From JAVBMB01 sp031552995 (lineage in GTDB: Bacteria > Bacillota > Clostridia > Oscillospirales > Butyricicoccaceae): a stretch of DNA of 40,975 bases. Below, in pieces: positions 22,012 through 30,528 of the stretch. Below the pieces are notes generated by a model. It did not search any database and had not been told where the DNA came from. It saw nothing but the letters and a program-made list of their open reading frames with translations. Position 1 is the first letter of the stretch. Every line of letters starts with the position of its first letter. The translations under genes were made by a program, and so were the position numbers. The stretch is taken from positions 1-40,975 of the forward strand of contig JAVBMB010000062.1 of NCBI GenBank assembly GCA_031552995.1, written 5' to 3'.

Positions 22012-22848
22012 GTGAGTGACAAATTGACGCCGCGCGCGATTGACACCGAATCTCTGACACCGGCGCAAACGCGCCAGCTGTTCCGCCGGAACGGGCTTGT
22101 GCGCACCACTGCCGGCCTGTGCCCCGGGTTTGCGCAGTGCAACCTGATAATACTGCCGGACGATGTGGCCGGGGACTTTGCCGGCTTTGCCGAAAAAAAC
22201 CCTCTTGCATGCCCCGTGCTCGAAATGACCTCACCCGGGCAGCGGCAGCTGAAACGCATCGCGCGTGATTCGGATGTCGCGCGCGACTTCCCGAAGTACA
22301 GGATTTACGAAAACGGCGTGCTGACGGGCGAGCCGCTCGATGTGTCGCATCTGTGGCGAGACGATTTAGTCAGCTTTATGATAGGCTGCAGCTTTTCGTT
22401 CGAGGACGCACTGCTTAAGGCCGGCATTCCGGTGCGGCACATTGAGCAAAATTGCAATGTGCCGATGTACATCACGGACATCGACTGCGTGCCAAACGGC
22501 ATGTTCAGCGGCAAAATGGTCGTATCCATGCGTCCGATGACACCGCTGCAAGCCGAGCTCGCGGCCGAAATTACGTCGCGCATGCCCCGCGTCCACGGCG
22601 CGCCGGTGCATATCGGCGACGGCCGCGCCATCGGGGTAAACGACGTAATGCGTCCCGACTTCGGCGACGCCGTCACGGTAAAGCCCGGCGAGGCGTGCGT
22701 GTTCTGGCCGTGCGGCGTGACGCCGCAGTCTGTGGTGATGAACGCGCGCCCGCCGTTTGCGATAACCCATGCGCCGGGCCATATGTTTATCTGCGATATC
22801 GAGAATGAAAGCCTTATCGACCGCGGCGACGGCGAAAACAACAAATAG
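22012..22848 (+). CDS. DUF1445 protein, D-glutamate cyclase N-terminal-domain homologue (YcsI family)
   Basis: Predicted cytoplasmic enzyme, 278 aa, of the DUF1445/YcsI family (older name putative hydro-lyase). Family blocks are clear: GLCPGFAQCNLIILP, FMIGCSFSFE, HIEQNCNVPMYIT, VSMRPM, RVHGAPVHIGD, CVFWPCGVTPQ and the C-terminal ITHAPGHMFICDI. The GTG start at 22012 follows GGAGGGG at five-base spacing; an ATG two bases earlier would stop at once. B. subtilis ycsI sits in a 5-oxoprolinase cluster, and mammalian DGLUCY fuses this domain to DUF4392; both point to D-glutamate to 5-oxo-D-proline chemistry. No 5-oxoprolinase gene is in the window. D-glutamate is a cell-wall monomer, so the pair may limit its pool. 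Confidence 0.88.
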   Translation: MSDKLTPRAIDTESLTPAQTRQLFRRNGLVRTTAGLCPGFAQCNLIILPDDVAGDFAGFAEKNPLACPVLEMTSPGQRQLKRIARDSDVARDFPKYRIYENGVLTGEPLDVSHLWRDDLVSFMIGCSFSFEDALLKAGIPVRHIEQNCNVPMYITDIDCVPNGMFSGKMVVSMRPMTPLQAELAAEITSRMPRVHGAPVHIGDGRAIGVNDVMRPDFGDAVTVKPGEACVFWPCGVTPQSVVMNARPPFAITHAPGHMFICDIENESLIDRGDGENNK

Positions 22849-22851
22849 GCA

Positions 22852-22880
22852 TTGATAATACACGGTTTTCATGGTATACT
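22852..22880 (+). promoter_or_regulatory. Sigma-A promoter of the SRP RNA
   Basis: TTGATA (22852-22857), 17 bases, TATACT (22875-22880). Transcription would begin near 22887, about 55 bases before the folded SRP RNA, so the precursor is probably trimmed at its 5' end as in B. subtilis. Confidence 0.8.
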
Positions 22881-22940
22881 ATGCCCGTTACGGTGACAAA
22901 TGCCGTGACAGGTTAAATCAATAGTTCCGATTTGTATGAT

Positions 22941-23238
22941 TATGGCGGCTGTTACCGCCGTGCTGACCGGGGAGTTAGCGGTTCCCTGTTGCCTGAGATC
23001 CGCTATATGCAGGGGCGATCGTACAAATGAGGGGTCTGCACTGTGTCGCAGCCCCGGCGGCAAAGCTGTGAGAGGCCGGTCCTGCGCAACGTGTGTCTGT
23101 GAACCATGTCAGGCGGGGAACCGAGCAGCATTAAGCGGTACGGCACGTGTGCCGCGGCAAACCGGTCTTGAGCCGAGCTTCCGGGTAACGGATGCGGAAG
23201 GATTTCGATTTTGTATGCACGGCGGTAACAGCCGTCAT
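22941..23238 (+). ncRNA. ffs: Large bacterial signal recognition particle RNA (6S/4.5S-like, with Alu domain)
   Basis: RNA scaffold of the signal recognition particle that binds Ffh and targets nascent membrane proteins. The two ends pair almost perfectly (22943-22962 with about 23216-23237), closing a long rod of roughly 300 bases. The 5' part has the Alu-domain signature GGGGAGTTAGCGG...ATCCGCTAT typical of Bacillus and Clostridia. The apical S domain shows the universal helix-8 sequence: ATGTCAGG on the 5' side, the GGAA tetraloop (23117-23120) closed by CGG/CCG, and GAGCAGCA on the 3' side. It lies directly upstream of dnaX, the classical Bacillota location. Exact mature ends are estimated from pairing. 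Confidence 0.93.
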
Positions 23239-23245
23239 AGACAGC

Positions 23246-23266
23246 ATGCCGCGTTTTTCGCGGCAT
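23246..23266 (+). terminator. Hairpin between SRP RNA and dnaX
   Basis: An eight-base stem ATGCCGCG/CGCGGCAT with a five-T loop lies just after the SRP RNA. With no T-tract behind it, it is more likely an attenuator or processing site that lets part of the transcription continue into dnaX. Confidence 0.45.
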
Positions 23267-23297
23267 TGAGAACACAGGAAAGGCAGGTGAAACAGAT

Positions 23298-24947
23298 ATG
23301 GCAGACCATGTGGCGTTCTACCGAAAATGGCGTCCTCTGACGTTCGGGCAGGTCGTCGGACAGCAGCACATTACGCGTGCGCTTAAAACCCAGGTCGAAA
23401 CAGGCCGCACGTCACACGCGTATCTGTTCACCGGCACGCGCGGCACCGGCAAAACGACATGCGCCCGCATACTGGCGCGCGCCGTCAACTGCCTTAATCC
23501 CATTGAGGGCGAGCCGTGTAATGAATGCGAAGCGTGCGCCGCCATGCTGGCCGATTCGGCCCTTGACGTCACCGAGATAGACGCCGCTTCAAATAACGGC
23601 GTCGACAATATCCGCGAGATGCGCGAGGAGGCGTTTTACACGCCGGCATCGCTGCGCTTTAGGGTGTACATAATCGACGAGGTTCACATGTTGTCGCCCG
23701 GCGCGTTCAACGCGCTGCTTAAGACGCTTGAGGAGCCGCCCGCCCATGTAAAGTTTATACTTGCCACAACGGAAATACATAAAGTACCGGCTACGATTCT
23801 CAGCCGGTGCCAGAAGTATGATTTCCGGCGGATTCCGCCCGAAATCATCGCATCGCTGCTTGAGGATATCGCAAACGGCGAGGGCATTGCCCTCGAGCCG
23901 GGCGCATCGTCGCTGCTGGCCAGGCTGGCCGACGGAAGCATGCGCGACGGGATATCCCTGCTTGACCGCTGCTGCCAGACCGGCACGCCGGATACGGCAT
24001 CGATTGCGGCTTCGCTCGGCATCGTCTCGCAGGGCGAGACAGCCGATCTCATGCGCGCGCTGATAAGCGGCGATGCCGCGAAGGCGCTTGAACTGTTCAC
24101 AGCCGGCTATATCGCCGGGCGGGACATTGTATCGCTGTTCGACGAGCTGCTGACGCTTATGCGCGATATGTATATACTGAAGGCCACCGGGGCGGACAGG
24201 TTTTTGCTGTCGAGCGCGGCGTATGATATCGATTCGCTTCGCGCGATGTCCGATTCTTGCGACACGCTGCTTCTTGAGTTTTTCGTCTCATGCGTGTCCG
24301 ACCTTCTGCGGCGCCTCACGCGTATTGCGATGAAACGCGTCGACGGTGAGATGTGCATTATGAAGATGTGCCTGCGGCACGCGGCAATTGATGACGGTGT
24401 TTTGCCGTCACCGGCAAAGGCGCCGGTATCCTCCGCGCCAAAGGAAACGAAGCCGCCCGCGGCTGCCGCGCCGGACGGAGCGCCCCATGCGTCGGACGCC
24501 CCGCCCTGGGATGACGAGCTACCGGCCTCCCCCCGGCGCGAAGCCCCGCAAATGCCAGAAAAAGAGCTGGCGCCGCCAAAAAGGCAGCCGGAACCGGTCA
24601 GAAAGCAGAGCGGCGCGCCCGCGTCGTCAGGCCCGGCAAACGACCAGCTTATGACACTCGTTACCGCAGTAAGGCCAAAAGTCAACTCGGCTGTCAGCAC
24701 ATACCTCTCGCTGGCCGAGGCACAGAACATTGACAACATACTTAACATATATGTCGCCGAAGAGAGTCTCATCTTTATCGAAAAACCGGCTGTGCTCGAC
24801 ATTTTGTCGAAAGCCGCCGCCGATATGGGGCTTTCCGGCGTAAAGATAGCAAAAAAAACGACGGACGCAAAGCCTGCGGACGCCGACACCCCGGGGGGCG
24901 GGCTGCTGAGCCACGCCGAGAGCCTGGGGATAAAAATAGTACGCTGA
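23298..24947 (+). CDS. dnaX: DNA polymerase III subunit gamma/tau
   Basis: Clamp-loader ATPase subunit of the replicative polymerase holoenzyme, 549 aa. The AAA+ domain has Walker A GTRGTGKT (46-53), a zinc module with Cys65, Cys74, Cys77 and Cys80, Walker B IIDEVH (125-130) and the sensor/arginine-finger region TILSRCQKYDF. The oligomerisation domain III extends to about residue 365. A low-complexity Pro/Ala/Lys linker (about 375-450) precedes a short tau-like C-terminal domain. No A-run or T-run slippery site for gamma production was noticed. It starts one operon with ybaB and recR, a conserved arrangement coupling replication and repair genes. Confidence 0.96.
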   Translation: MADHVAFYRKWRPLTFGQVVGQQHITRALKTQVETGRTSHAYLFTGTRGTGKTTCARILARAVNCLNPIEGEPCNECEACAAMLADSALDVTEIDAASNNGVDNIREMREEAFYTPASLRFRVYIIDEVHMLSPGAFNALLKTLEEPPAHVKFILATTEIHKVPATILSRCQKYDFRRIPPEIIASLLEDIANGEGIALEPGASSLLARLADGSMRDGISLLDRCCQTGTPDTASIAASLGIVSQGETADLMRALISGDAAKALELFTAGYIAGRDIVSLFDELLTLMRDMYILKATGADRFLLSSAAYDIDSLRAMSDSCDTLLLEFFVSCVSDLLRRLTRIAMKRVDGEMCIMKMCLRHAAIDDGVLPSPAKAPVSSAPKETKPPAAAAPDGAPHASDAPPWDDELPASPRREAPQMPEKELAPPKRQPEPVRKQSGAPASSGPANDQLMTLVTAVRPKVNSAVSTYLSLAEAQNIDNILNIYVAEESLIFIEKPAVLDILSKAAADMGLSGVKIAKKTTDAKPADADTPGGGLLSHAESLGIKIVR

Positions 24948-24979
24948 TATACAGCTTAACACCGAAAGGATGATTTTAT

Positions 24980-25306
24980 ATGAAACCCGGTAAAATGCAA
25001 GGCGGCATGAACATGAACGCCATGATGAAGCAGGCACAGAAGATGCAGCAGGATATGATGAAGATTCAAGCGGAGATTGAAGCGCGCGATTTTATCGCCA
25101 GCGCGGGCGGCGGTGTCGTCAAGGCAACCGTATCGAACAAGCAGCTCAAATCGCTTGAAATATCCAGAGACGCCGTCGACCCCGATGACGTCGATATGCT
25201 GTGCGACCTTGTCATCGCGGCCGTAAACGACGCGCTTAACCAGGCGGAGGAGACGATGTCCCGCGAGATGGGCAAGCTGACCGGCGGTATGCCGGGTATG
25301 TTCTAA
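24980..25306 (+). CDS. ybaB: YbaB/EbfC-family nucleoid-associated protein
   Basis: Small dimeric DNA-binding protein, 108 aa, associated with the nucleoid. The Met/Gln-rich N-terminal helix (MMKQAQKMQQDMMKIQAEIE) is followed by the conserved core strands GGGVVKATVSNKQLKSLEIS and the helix CDLVIAAVNDALNQAEE, ending in the usual Met/Gly-rich tail (GGMPGMF). It sits between dnaX and recR as in most Bacillota. The start is the ATG at 24980, with AAAGGA about nine bases upstream. Eight bases separate its stop from recR. Confidence 0.95.
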   Translation: MKPGKMQGGMNMNAMMKQAQKMQQDMMKIQAEIEARDFIASAGGGVVKATVSNKQLKSLEISRDAVDPDDVDMLCDLVIAAVNDALNQAEETMSREMGKLTGGMPGMF

Positions 25307-25314
25307 GCCCGGTC

Positions 25315-25914
25315 ATGAATTATCTTGCACCTCCGCTGGAAAAGCTGATTGAGCAGTTCGAGACACTGCCGGGCATCGGGCGCAAGACGGCCCAGCGTCT
25401 GGCGTTCCATCTGATATCCATGCCGGGCGGCGGCGCGCAGCAGTTCGCCCGCACAATACTTGACGCCTGCGGGTCGATATCCTTTTGCACCGTGTGCCAG
25501 AACCTCACCGAAGGGGACATCTGCCCCGTGTGCGCCGACGAGCGGCGCGACCGCTCGACGATATGTGTCGTAGCCGACCCTAAGGACCTCATCGCCGTAG
25601 AGCGCACGCGTGAATACCGCGGCCTGTACCATGTACTTCACGGCTCGATATCGCCGCTCAGCGACATCGGCCCCGACCAGATAAAGATAAAAGAGCTTCT
25701 CGCAAGGGTAAACGCGGGCGGCGTAAGCGAGGTCATCATGGCCACAAACCCCGACACGGAGGGGGAGACGACCGCAATGTATATCTCGCGCCTGCTGCGC
25801 CCGTTCGGCATCAAAATCACCCGCCTCGCCTACGGCGTGCCGGTCGGCGCGCACCTCGAGTTTTCGGATGAAGTAACGCTTACGCGAGCGCTTGAGGGAC
25901 GTACCGAGATATAA
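25315..25914 (+). CDS. recR: Recombination mediator protein RecR
   Basis: Gap-repair protein that, with RecO and RecF, loads RecA on single-stranded DNA, 199 aa, the normal family length. The N-terminal helix-hairpin-helix (LIEQFETLPGIGRKTAQRLA), the C4 zinc finger (Cys58, Cys61, Cys70, Cys73) and the Toprim domain (ICVVADPKDL, then EVIMATNPDTEGETTAMYI) are all present, ending with GVPVGAHLEFSDEVTLTRAL. There is no clear ribosome-binding site before the ATG, so translation probably depends on coupling to ybaB, whose stop is eight bases upstream. No strong terminator follows; a GC hairpin at 25962-25978 lacks a T-tract. Confidence 0.97.
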   Translation: MNYLAPPLEKLIEQFETLPGIGRKTAQRLAFHLISMPGGGAQQFARTILDACGSISFCTVCQNLTEGDICPVCADERRDRSTICVVADPKDLIAVERTREYRGLYHVLHGSISPLSDIGPDQIKIKELLARVNAGGVSEVIMATNPDTEGETTAMYISRLLRPFGIKITRLAYGVPVGAHLEFSDEVTLTRALEGRTEI

Positions 25915-26189
25915 CTTCCCCGCCCCATAGCCATACATTCCAACCCCCGCCGTCATTCTTCGCGCCGCCCGGCGGCGCTCAGTCCGGGGGATAATAAATA
26001 CATACGGTTGCCGCCGCACGATCGGCTGACGGGCGCGGCATCAGCGGCTGAAGAAAGACAGCGCCGCCCGGCATTATAACACACGTGCCGCCCTGGTTTT
26101 GCTTTGGGTGGCATTTTGCGCCGGACGGCCCCACACAATCGCGGCATTTTGCCGCGTACATTCACCTCAAAAGGAGGCTGAGCCAAACA

Positions 26190-28004
26190 ATGTCCACCTG
26201 GAGTACACTTCTGAGATTCACCAAAGGCGTGCGCCGGCACTTCATCTTCTCGGTTCTCGCCGCCATAGTATACATATTTTTCAACTTCTTATCGCCGCAG
26301 ATAATCAAGATAACCATTGACTCGGTCATCGGAACCGAGCCGATAAGCGCGCCTTCGTTCGTCATAAACATCATCGAAGGCTGGGGCGGGCGCGACTTCC
26401 TGCGCGACAACATAGCGCTGTGCGCGGCCGGGATAGCCATATGCGCTTTGGTATTTTCGGTGTTCAACTACATATCAAAGAACTTCAACGCCACATTCAG
26501 CGAGACATATGTCAAGAATATGCGCGACACACTGTATAACCATGTGCAGCACCTGCCGTTTTCGTGGCACGTCTCCAACCAGACGGGCGATATAATCCAG
26601 CGCTGCACAAGCGATGTGGATGTTGTGCGCAATTTTGTGGCAAACCAGCTTATTCAGGTCGTGCGCACGACAATCATAATTATTGTGTCTCTGGCGCTGA
26701 TGCTGTCGATGAACGTCAGGCTGTCGCTTGTTGCGATAGTGTTTATCCCGATAGTTATCTCGTACTCTTTCTTCTTTTTCAGCGCAATCGCGCGCAAGTT
26801 TCGCCTGGCCGACGAGGCCGAGGGCGAGCTGACCGTCGCCGTGCAGGAAAACCTGACCGGCGTGCGCGTCGTGCGCGCATTCGGGCGAGAGAAGTATGAG
26901 CTTGAAAAGTTCGACCGCAAGAACGAACACTACGCAAACCTGTGGATAAACCTCAGCGGCACAATGGGTGCCTACTGGGGCAGCGGCGACCTTGTAACCG
27001 GCGCGCAGGTTTTGACCGTCATGATATTCGGCGCGATACTCGCCTCAAAAGGGCAACTGACGCCGGGAGAGTTCCTTACATTCGTCACATACACAAGCAT
27101 GCTGGCATGGCCGGTACGCGCGCTTGGCAGGGTGCTTACCGATGTCAGCAAAATGCGCGTGTCGATCGACCGCATAAGAGAGATTCTTAACGCCGAGCCG
27201 GAGCCTGCGCAGCCGGATGCCGTGACGCCGGATATCCGGCAGGACATTGTCTTTGACAATGTCACATTCGGCTATACCGAAACTCCGGTGCTTAAGGATA
27301 TCAGCTTCACGATACCGTTCGGCAGCGTGTTTGGCATACTGGGCAGCACGGGAAGCGGCAAAAGCACAATAACATATCTGCTCAACAGGCTGTATGACCT
27401 GCCGCAGGGCAGCGGGAATATATCGATAGGCGGGGTAGACCTGCGCGATATAGACCGCGAATATCTGCGCCGCAATGTCGGCGTCGTGCTGCAGGAGCCG
27501 TTTTTGTTCTCCAAGACAATCCGCGAAAATATCGCGATTACAAGGCCGCGCGCCGCAATAGAAGAAGTGCGCGGCAAGGCGGCGGTCGCCGCCGTTGACG
27601 ACAACATCATGGAGTTTGGCAAGGGGTATGAGACGGTGGTCGGCGAGCGCGGCGTTACGCTGTCCGGCGGGCAGAAGCAGCGTGTCGCGATAGCGCGCAC
27701 GCTTATGATGGATGCCCCTATCATGGTGTTCGACGACTCGATGTCCGCCGTCGATCTTGAGACCGACGCGCAGATACGCGAGTCTCTGCGCAGCAGTACA
27801 GACAAGAATACGGTTATACTCATCTCGCACCGGATAAATACGCTGATGCAGGCCGATTACATCCTTGTTCTGGAGGATGGCAAAATCGCCCAGTTCGGCT
27901 CGCCGAAGGCGCTTCTTGAGCAGGACGGCGTCTATCGCAGGATATACGAGATGCAGAGCCAGGCCGCCGCGGGCAATGTGCCCGGCGCGGGGGAGGTGGA
28001 GTAA
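26190..28004 (+). CDS. Heterodimeric ABC exporter, subunit with degenerate Walker B
   Basis: Half-transporter, 604 aa: six-helix transmembrane domain (about 1-320) plus nucleotide-binding domain (about 345-585). Walker A GSTGSGKST is near 384-392, signature LSGGQ near 490 and the switch histidine in ISHRINT. The Walker B reads IMVFDDS, with Asp where the catalytic Glu normally stands, so this subunit contributes the degenerate ATP site. That is the rule in BmrCD/LmrCD/TM287-288-type heterodimers. The ATG at 26190 is preceded by AAGGAGG at a longish 12-base spacing. The stop overlaps the partner's start by one base (TAATG). Such pumps export drugs, lipids or peptides; the substrate is not readable. 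Confidence 0.93.
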   Translation: MSTWSTLLRFTKGVRRHFIFSVLAAIVYIFFNFLSPQIIKITIDSVIGTEPISAPSFVINIIEGWGGRDFLRDNIALCAAGIAICALVFSVFNYISKNFNATFSETYVKNMRDTLYNHVQHLPFSWHVSNQTGDIIQRCTSDVDVVRNFVANQLIQVVRTTIIIIVSLALMLSMNVRLSLVAIVFIPIVISYSFFFFSAIARKFRLADEAEGELTVAVQENLTGVRVVRAFGREKYELEKFDRKNEHYANLWINLSGTMGAYWGSGDLVTGAQVLTVMIFGAILASKGQLTPGEFLTFVTYTSMLAWPVRALGRVLTDVSKMRVSIDRIREILNAEPEPAQPDAVTPDIRQDIVFDNVTFGYTETPVLKDISFTIPFGSVFGILGSTGSGKSTITYLLNRLYDLPQGSGNISIGGVDLRDIDREYLRRNVGVVLQEPFLFSKTIRENIAITRPRAAIEEVRGKAAVAAVDDNIMEFGKGYETVVGERGVTLSGGQKQRVAIARTLMMDAPIMVFDDSMSAVDLETDAQIRESLRSSTDKNTVILISHRINTLMQADYILVLEDGKIAQFGSPKALLEQDGVYRRIYEMQSQAAAGNVPGAGEVE

Positions 28005-29827
28005 TGAGCGACACGTTTGTACCCGAACAGGAGCAGCAGATCAAGACATCGTTCGACATAAACATATGGAAAAAGCTGATTCCTGTCGCAACAAGGTTCA
28101 AAAAACCGATGATTACCGTTGTAATCACGATGTTGGCAACAGCTTCAATCGACATAGCAATGCCGCTGTTTACCAAATACGCGGTGGATAATTTTATAGT
28201 CAAACAGACGGCGCAGGGTCTGCCGTCATTCTCGGGGTTATACCTTTTGCTTCTTATTGCGCAGACACTGCTCGTCATAACGTTCGCCAGGCTGTGCATG
28301 ACAATAGAGATGCGCATGGGGCGCGACCTGAAACGCATGGCGTTCGTGCATTTGCAGCAGCTCGGCTTCCCGTATTATAACACGACGCCGGTCGGGTATA
28401 TCCTTGCCCGTGTGATGAGCGACACAAACCGCATAGCAAGCCTTGTGGCATGGAGCTTTATCGACCTGTTTTGGAGCGGCTTTTTCGTGCTTGGCTCATT
28501 TATCGTCATGCTGGTGCTGAACTGGAAGCTGGCGCTGCTTGTCATGACGGTTGTGCCGTTTGTGGCCATTATAACCGGCATATTCGAGGGGCGCATACTG
28601 ACGCTTAACCGCAATGTGCGCAGGATAAACTCGCGCATCACCGGCGCGTATAACGAGGGCATCACCGGCGCAAAGACGTCAAAATCCCTCGTCATCGAGA
28701 ATCAGAACTATGATGAGTTCAAGCTGCTGACGACCGAAATGTTCATCAACTCAAGGAAGGCAATACGCCTCAACGCGCTGTTCGTGCCGGTAATTACATT
28801 CTTCGGCTCTATGGCGGCGACATTTGTGCTGGCGCGCGGCGGCGTGCTTGTCATGAACGGCGCGCTGGAGTACGGCACGCTGTCGGCGTTCATTGCTTAC
28901 GCGTTCAACATCCTCGAGCCTGTGCAGCAGATAGCCGGTGTCCTGGCCGAGTTCATCGCGACACAGGTGAATATCGAGAGGGTGTTTGCCCTCATCGACC
29001 GCAAAAAGGATATCGAGGACCGGCCTGATGTCGTACAAAAATACGGAGACTGCTTTGAGCCGAAGGTTGAAAACTGGGAGCCCATCAAGGGTGAAATTGA
29101 GTTCCGCAATGTTTGGTTCAAGTACCCCGACGGGGATGAAAACATTCTGGAAGACTTTAACCTGAAGGTCCCCGCCGGCACAAATGTCGCTATCGTGGGC
29201 GAGACAGGCGCCGGGAAATCGACGCTCGTCAATCTCGCCTGCCGGTTTTTCGAGCCGACGAGCGGACAGATACTTATCGACGGTGTCGACTACCGCGAGC
29301 GCAGCCAGCTGTGGCTGCACTCCCACCTCGGCTATGTGCTGCAAAGCCCGCACCTTTTCTCCGGCACCGTTAAGGAGAACATAAAATACGGAAAGCTGGA
29401 TGCCACCGACGATGAAATCCACGCCGCGGCCAAGCTGGTAAGCGCCGACAGCGTCGTCGCCAAGCTTGAAAACGGCTATGATACCGACGTCGGCGAGGGC
29501 GGCGACCGCCTGTCCACAGGCGAAAAGCAGCTTGTCTCCTTTGCGCGGGCCGTGCTGGCCAACCCGCCTATTTTTGTGCTTGACGAGGCTACCTCCTCTA
29601 TAGACACCGAGACCGAGCGGCTTATTCAGCAGGCTATATCGCACATACTCGGCGGGCGCACGTCGTTTTTGATAGCGCATCGCCTGTCTACAATACGCCA
29701 CGCCGACCTGATACTCGTCGTTCGGGACGGCAAAATCGTGCAGCGCGGCACACACGACGAGCTGATGCGGCAAAAGGGTTATTACTACGGCCTTTATATG
29801 CAGATGCAAATTGAGCAACAGTCATAA
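28004..29827 (+). CDS. Heterodimeric ABC exporter, catalytic subunit
   Basis: Partner half-transporter, 607 aa, with six-helix domain (about 30-330) and nucleotide-binding domain. Walker A GETGAGKST is at about 399-407 and Walker B FVLDEATS carries the catalytic Glu, while the signature is altered to LSTGE instead of LSGGQ. Together with the DD Walker B of the upstream subunit, this gives one canonical and one degenerate ATP site. A roughly 40-residue segment between the membrane domain and NBD (IEDRPDVVQKYGDCFEPKVE region) is longer than usual. The start overlaps the upstream stop, so equal synthesis of both subunits is expected. Confidence 0.93.
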   Translation: MSDTFVPEQEQQIKTSFDINIWKKLIPVATRFKKPMITVVITMLATASIDIAMPLFTKYAVDNFIVKQTAQGLPSFSGLYLLLLIAQTLLVITFARLCMTIEMRMGRDLKRMAFVHLQQLGFPYYNTTPVGYILARVMSDTNRIASLVAWSFIDLFWSGFFVLGSFIVMLVLNWKLALLVMTVVPFVAIITGIFEGRILTLNRNVRRINSRITGAYNEGITGAKTSKSLVIENQNYDEFKLLTTEMFINSRKAIRLNALFVPVITFFGSMAATFVLARGGVLVMNGALEYGTLSAFIAYAFNILEPVQQIAGVLAEFIATQVNIERVFALIDRKKDIEDRPDVVQKYGDCFEPKVENWEPIKGEIEFRNVWFKYPDGDENILEDFNLKVPAGTNVAIVGETGAGKSTLVNLACRFFEPTSGQILIDGVDYRERSQLWLHSHLGYVLQSPHLFSGTVKENIKYGKLDATDDEIHAAAKLVSADSVVAKLENGYDTDVGEGGDRLSTGEKQLVSFARAVLANPPIFVLDEATSSIDTETERLIQQAISHILGGRTSFLIAHRLSTIRHADLILVVRDGKIVQRGTHDELMRQKGYYYGLYMQMQIEQQS

Positions 29828-29831
29828 CACA

Positions 29832-29861
29832 CCGGGGCGGGCCGCGCGCGGCTCGCCCCGG
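29832..29861 (+). terminator. GC-rich hairpin after the ABC exporter genes
   Basis: Stem CCGGGGCG/CGCCCCGG (29832-29839 with 29854-29861) with an inner GCCG/CGGC stem, followed by CAGACAATTTTA. The T-stretch is weak, so some read-through into the acetyltransferase gene is likely. Confidence 0.5.
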
Positions 29862-29891
29862 CAGACAATTTTATCGCTGCCGGAGGATACA

Positions 29892-30431
29892 ATGCAACGC
29901 ATAGAAACAGCGCGGCTGGTGCTGCGCGGGTGGACTACGGACGACGCGCGGGATGTGTATGAATACGCAAAAAGCGCGAATGTTGGGCCAAACGCCGGCT
30001 GTAAGCCGCACGACGATATCACGGAATCGGGCAAAATCGTCCGGATGTTCATTGACGACAACGATGTATGGGCGATTGAGCTGAAGGGAATCGGCAAGGT
30101 CATCGGCTCGGTTGGCCTGCACCGCGACCCATACCGCCCCGGCGTAAACAGCAAGATGCATGGGTATGTCCTCTCGGAAAAGTACTGGGGTCACGGCCTC
30201 GGCACCGAGGCCGCCGCACGCGCGGTGCGCTTCGGCTTCGAGCAGATGACGCTTAGCATGATATCGGTGTACCATTACAGGCACAATGCCCGCTCACGCA
30301 GGGTTATTGAAAAATGCGGTTTCACATACGAGGGCACATTGCGCAGCGCCTTCGTCATATACGACGGCAGCATTGAAGACGCCGTCTGCTACTCGATGAC
30401 AAATGAAGAGTTTCTCTCGCTTACGAGATAG
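29892..30431 (+). CDS. GNAT-family N-acetyltransferase (RimJ/RimL-like)
   Basis: Acetyl-CoA-dependent acetyltransferase, 179 aa, of the Acetyltransf_3 subgroup. It begins ETARLVLRGWTTDDARDVYEY, the typical N-terminus; the core has GKVIGSVGLH, GYVLSEKYWGHGLGTEAA with the acetyl-CoA pyrophosphate loop (Q/R-x-x-G-x-G/A replaced by WGHGLGT), and the C-terminal NARSRRVIEKCGFTYEGTLR. The ATG at 29892 has CGGAGG five bases upstream. The substrate (a ribosomal protein N-terminus, an amino group on a small molecule or an antibiotic) is unknown. It lies between two efflux systems, but the promoter at 30446 separates it from the MATE gene. Confidence 0.9.
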   Translation: MQRIETARLVLRGWTTDDARDVYEYAKSANVGPNAGCKPHDDITESGKIVRMFIDDNDVWAIELKGIGKVIGSVGLHRDPYRPGVNSKMHGYVLSEKYWGHGLGTEAAARAVRFGFEQMTLSMISVYHYRHNARSRRVIEKCGFTYEGTLRSAFVIYDGSIEDAVCYSMTNEEFLSLTR

Positions 30432-30445
30432 TGCGGCGGCATTCC

Positions 30446-30474
30446 TTGACAGCGATGCGGAATGATAGTATATT
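30446..30474 (+). promoter_or_regulatory. Sigma-A promoter of the MATE exporter gene
   Basis: TTGACA (30446-30451), 17 bases, TATATT (30469-30474). It is close to consensus and about 55 bases before the start codon. Confidence 0.82.
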
Positions 30475-30486
30475 AGGCATTGTCGG

Positions 30487-30500
30487 CTGGCAGCTGCCAG
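30487..30500. promoter_or_regulatory. 14-bp palindrome in the MATE leader, possible operator
   Basis: CTGGCAGCTGCCAG is a perfect palindrome starting about six bases after the predicted transcript start. The position suits a repressor roadblock site; no regulator gene is adjacent. Confidence 0.4.
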
Positions 30501-30528
30501 TAGAAATACATAGATTAGGCGGTCCGCT

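Noticed and set aside
24388..24654. Open frames in several phases over the dnaX linker
   Set aside because: GC-rich, Pro/Ala-coding DNA opens all frames; the dnaX frame continues unbroken through it.
25962..25978. GCGCCGCC-C-GGCGGCGC hairpin after recR as a terminator
   Set aside because: A one-base loop and no T-tract on either strand; probably compositional.
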